Of a stretch of 64,000 bases of DNA, positions 11,194 through 64,000 are shown piece by piece; the stretch's first letter is position 1, and each line of letters begins with the position of its first letter. A program made the position numbers and the translations under genes. The notes beneath the pieces are model-generated. The model was not told where the DNA came from, did not search any database, and saw nothing but the letters and a program-made list of their open reading frames with translations. Origin of the DNA: Salvelinus alpinus (Eukaryota > Chordata > Actinopteri > Salmoniformes > Salmonidae); the NCBI RefSeq assembly GCF_045679555.1, contig NC_092092.1, positions 23,612,969-23,676,968 on the forward strand. The letters are read 5' to 3'.

Positions 11194-12662
11194 ACGTGGT
11201 ATGTCTCCATAGGCTTGGTCCTTGGTTCAGCTGAGCTGAGGGAGTCTTGTGTGTGTTTGCTGATAACTCCCTGTAGTGCATGTCCGTGTGACAGGTGTGG
11301 CTAACTGTGGCCTTAGTGATAACAAGTGTCTTGTTTCAGCCGACTAGAGTCAAGCTCTCCCTTATTCTCTTTCCCCCTTTTCTGTCTCTCCCACTCTCAT
11401 CATGGCACACAATGTTTTGTCTGCATCCATAATGGCCCTGTATTCTCTATATAGTGGTGCTCTGATCAAAATTAGTGCACTATAGGGAATAGACTGCTGT
11501 TTGGGACACATCCCATAACTCTGACTTTCTTTCACTGAATAAGGACAACTGCACGAGGGAAGAATGAGTTGCCAGAAGCATGTTGTGCCCTCTCACATTC
11601 ATGCATTCCTTCTTGAAAATAGAGTTCAAACAAAGTTTATGAATACATAATTGGTCATATGCACTATCAGTTTGATCCAGTTTGTAACAAAACCAACAAC
11701 AACCTTAACAGAATAGCACATCTTGTAATTTGCCCAGGACACACTGTCTGTGCCTATGTGGTGGACTGTGGGAGCCTGTGAGGGCATAGCTCGAATCCAG
11801 ATAATCCAAGTCATGTTTCCTGTAGGGCGCTAATTAAAAGTAGCAGCTAGAAGAGCTAAGGTTTGGGGTCTGTTAGGAATTTCTGTTAGGAATTCAATTC
11901 AAACTGTTTACTTGTCAAATGTCTTGTTCAGCTTAAAGCCCTTAAATTGAATTGAAATTGAATTGATACCAGTCTTGTAATTGACGTGCTTATTGTCCAC
12001 TTCTCTTAATTCAGAACAAGAAAATAGTGTTACCAACTATTCCAAAGAAAATAAGCTATATACACACGAATGGATTTATATCTCATGAAGTCAGTTATTT
12101 AAGAAGAGGATCTTGTCCAGGTAGGCTACAGAAGACTGTCTATGGGGGCGTCGTTGAAAGCACACACGGGTCTGTGAGCGCACGATCCGAACAACCCTCT
12201 TGATACAGACAGCGGTTTTGCCTTTACTAGAGATACGGTTGACAACTCACACGTACAAGGACGATGGACGGTCCAGTTTTCCCGGGTTATCTGAGAAGTA
12301 TTATGTGAATTTTCCGAATTTGAACACATTTTGAGGTAGGCTATTTCAATTGAGAATAGTTTTTTTGATAGTAACCTAAATATTAAAAAATTGTCTTGTA
12401 AACTATGTGCCACAAGTACTTTTTTACAGCTCGTGTACTCTAATAGGCTACGTGCCACAAGTAAATTTTACCATTATTTTCCACAAGTAGGCTAATGTCT
12501 AGAACGTTTAAACTAAGCTACAATGTAAAATAGCATCAATTGCTGAAAGACGTGTAAAATAGCATGCTGTCTTAGTAAAGTAGCGGCCCGGTTTAATTTT
12601 ATTATTTCGGGTTTAAAAATATATATTTTCTATCCTCAGAAATTGGAATAAGAACCGCTACA
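11194..12662 (+). promoter_or_regulatory. Intergenic region and wnk4 5' flank
   Basis: No gene was seen. It holds a decayed copy of the CCCTATT foldback repeat (about 11430-11508). The wnk4 promoter and 5' UTR should lie within it, but no TATA box or clear start site is visible and the sequence just before the ATG is AT-rich. Confidence 0.4.
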
Positions 12663-61982
<49,320 letters not shown>

Positions 61983-62020
61983 GTGAGAACACTTAACTTA
62001 ACCTGCAGCTGATTTCGGCT

Positions 62021-62125
62021 GTGTCTGCGTCCCTAATGGCACCGTAGTCCCTATATAGTGCACTACTTTTGAACCAGGGGCCATAGTAGTGGACTATATA
62101 GGGAATAGGGTGCCATTTGAGACAC
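62021..62125. repeat. CCCTATT foldback repeat
   Basis: GTGTCTGCGTCCCTAATGGC and CTATATAGTGCACTACTTTT pair with ATATAGGGAATAGGGTGCCA and TTTGAGACAC. It begins 39 bp past the donor of wnk4 exon 7. Confidence 0.85.
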
Positions 62126-62607
62126 AGAATTAGACTGTATCACATGTCACAGTCTCACTGGTCAACAAGGTCTATTGTCAACCTTGACACCTGGTGTGGA
62201 ATTTTAATAGCCCTCTGAGGTTATAAAAGCAATGTCCATTATAGCAGTATTTGGCAGTATTTGTTGATTTCGTAACTGTTGTTGTCCTGAATGGTCCTGA
62301 CTAGGCCCTGAGAGAACGAAATGTGAGCCTGAGGATAACTTAATTATTCAGTCCTAGATGGTCTTACCTCTCCAGTCGAGTGTGTGTGTGTGTGCGTGTG
62401 TGCGTACGATTGTCCTCAAATGTTTTATGTTTTCTAGTGACCAGCAGGAAGACTATTAAAACTCTCTTTGACTGCAGGTCCCAAATAATCCAGGTTAATC
62501 TAGTTTAAATATTGGAGCAGCATTCTTCCACATTTGTCATTGTGTACCCAGCATGGTGTTAATCAATAGTGAATCCTCTGAGTCCTCTCCGTGTGTGCAC
62601 ACTAATC

Positions 62608-62922
62608 AAAAATGCTGGGTTAAAAACAACCCAATTTGGGTTATTTGGTAAACCAGAGGTGGGTAAATATTAGACAGAACACAGGCTGGGTTATTTTGAC
62701 TCAGCCATTTGGGTTACATGAATAACCCAACATGTTGGGTTGTTGGGATTACCCAAACATGGGTTAATTTAACCATCAATTGGGTTTTTATTCACTTTCA
62801 TTCTGGGATGAATGTAATCCATAGGTTATTTTCAGGAGGCCTGGCCCAGAAGTGGCGTGGATTTCATGTAGTTATTTTTGGCCAGCCATGAGAGTAAATG
62901 TAATTCCTGTTAATTATGTTTG
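62608..62922. mobile_element. Partial copy of the GGGTT-rich palindromic element
   Basis: AATGCTGGGTTAAAAACAAC, AACCCAACATGTTGGGTTGT, TTTCATGTAGTTATTTTTGG, then CATGAGAGTAAATGTAATTC; a Tc1 element starting at 62925 cuts off the rest. Confidence 0.75.
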
Positions 62923-62924
62923 TA

Positions 62925-64000
62925 CACTGAACAAAAATATAAACACAACATGCAACAATTTCAAAGATTTTACTGAGTTACAGTTCATATAAATAAATCA
63001 GTCAATTGAAATAAATAAATTAGGCCCTAATCTATGGATTCCACATGACTTGGTCACAGATACCTTAAAAAATGGCAGGGGCGTGGACCAGAAAAACAGT
63101 CAGTATCTTGTGTGACCACCATTTGCCTCATGCAGCACGACACATCTCCTTCGCATAGAGTTGATCAGGCTGTTGGTTGGGTTGCAACCTGTGGAATGTT
63201 GTCCCACTCCTCTTCAATGGCTGTGCGCAGTTGCTTGATATTGGCCGGAACTGGAACACGCTGTCGTGCACGTTGATCCAGAGCATCCCAAACATGCTCA
63301 ATGGGTGACATGTTTGGTGAGTATGCAGGCCATAGAAGAACTGGGGCATTTTCATCTTCCAGGAATTGTGTACAGATCCTTGCGACATGAGGCTGTGCAT
63401 TATAATGCTGAAGCATAAGGTGATTGCGGCAGAGGAATGGCACGATAATGGATCTCGTCACAGTATCTCTGTGCATTCAAATTGCCATTGATAAAATGCA
63501 ATTGTGTTCATTGTCCATAGTTTATGCCTGCCTGCCCATACCATAACCGCACCGCCAACATGAGGCACTCTGTTCATAACGTTGACTTCAGCAAACCACT
63601 CGCCCACACGACGCCATACATGCTGTCTGCCATCTGCCTGGTACAGTTGAAACCTGGATTAATCCGTGAAGAGCAGACTTCTCCAGCGTGCCAGTCGCCA
63701 TCATAGGTGAGCATTTGCCCACTGAAGTCAGTTACGACGCCGAACTGCAGTCAGGTCAAGACCCTGGTGAGAATGACGAGCACGCAGATGAGCTTCCCTG
63801 AGACGGTTTCTGACAGTTTGTGCAGAAATTCTTCTGTTGTGGAAACCCATAGTTTCAACAGCTGTCCGGATGGCTGATCTCAGACTCAGGTGAAGAAGCC
63901 GGATGTGAAGGTCCTGGGCTGGTTACATGTGGTCTGAGGTTGTGAGGCCGGTTGGACGTACTGCCAAATTCTCTAAAACGACATTGCAGGTGGCTTATGG
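62925..64000 (-). mobile_element. Tc1-like transposon, minus strand, runs off the window
   Basis: It starts after TA (62923-62924) with CACTGAACAAAAATATAAAC, the inverted-repeat end of another Tc1-like family. The transposase lies on the minus strand and its N-terminal part continues past 64000. Confidence 0.85.
63128..64000 (-). pseudogene. Tc1-like transposase remnant, minus strand
   Basis: 63476-63165 codes HYNAQPHVARICTQFLEDEN, WPAYSPNMSPIEHVWDALDQ and NIKQLRTAIEEEWDNIPQ. The expected catalytic Asp of DNAxPH is Tyr (YNAQPH), and the frame breaks near 63165 and again near 63480-63530. The upstream part toward 64000 belongs to the same gene but has no open frame. Confidence 0.82.

Noticed and set aside
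12126-12458. 110-residue frame on the minus strand upstream of wnk4
   Set aside because: AT-rich 5' flank, no domain or splice partner.

Overview
This window looks like nuclear DNA of a salmonid fish (Salmo, Oncorhynchus, Salvelinus or a close relative). Three vertebrate genes with ordinary GT/AG introns are readable. Almost everything else is built from repeats typical of salmonids: tRNA-derived SINEs of the HpaI and SmaI types, several Tc1-like transposons, an RSg-1-like LINE, and many short hAT-type and foldback elements. Family names for repeats come from memory, not from a search.

Layout, all genes on the + strand: (1) 118-3677, the last seven coding exons of a RhoGAP gene, best read as arhgap27, with a 3' UTR to about 4.8 kb. 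(2) 5655-8670, the complete six-exon vps25 gene (174 residues, ESCRT-II). (3) 12663-61982 and onward past the right edge, wnk4: exon 1 at 12663-13310, then a 38.9 kb first intron, then exons 2-7 between 52176 and 61982. The part present gives 641 residues: the whole WNK kinase domain, the PF2-like domain and the acidic KLHL3-binding motif. VPS25 and WNK4 are close neighbours on human 17q21, and ARHGAP27 lies on the same chromosome arm, so the order looks like conserved linkage. The three products are not known to share a pathway.

WNK4 intron 1 is a stack of mobile elements: a 5'-truncated LINE (19828-22237, minus), a solo LTR with a perfect 5-bp target duplication (24648-25046), a Tc1 element inside a hAT-type element (27759-29706), a second Tc1 element split by a 4.3 kb LINE (33301-39018), and an apparently intact Tc1 element with an uninterrupted 340-residue DD34E transposase (40513-42118). 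Long stretches without recognisable content are noted as such.

I found no bacterial-type system, CRISPR array, virus or clearly new gene. The most interesting items are the intact Tc1 element, a roughly 270-bp palindrome made from two facing Tc1 ends (33090-33375), a promoter-like module with paired E-boxes and CCAAT boxes (26601-26720), a 5S-rRNA-derived SINE in vps25, and a LINE tail shared by three kinds of SINE.
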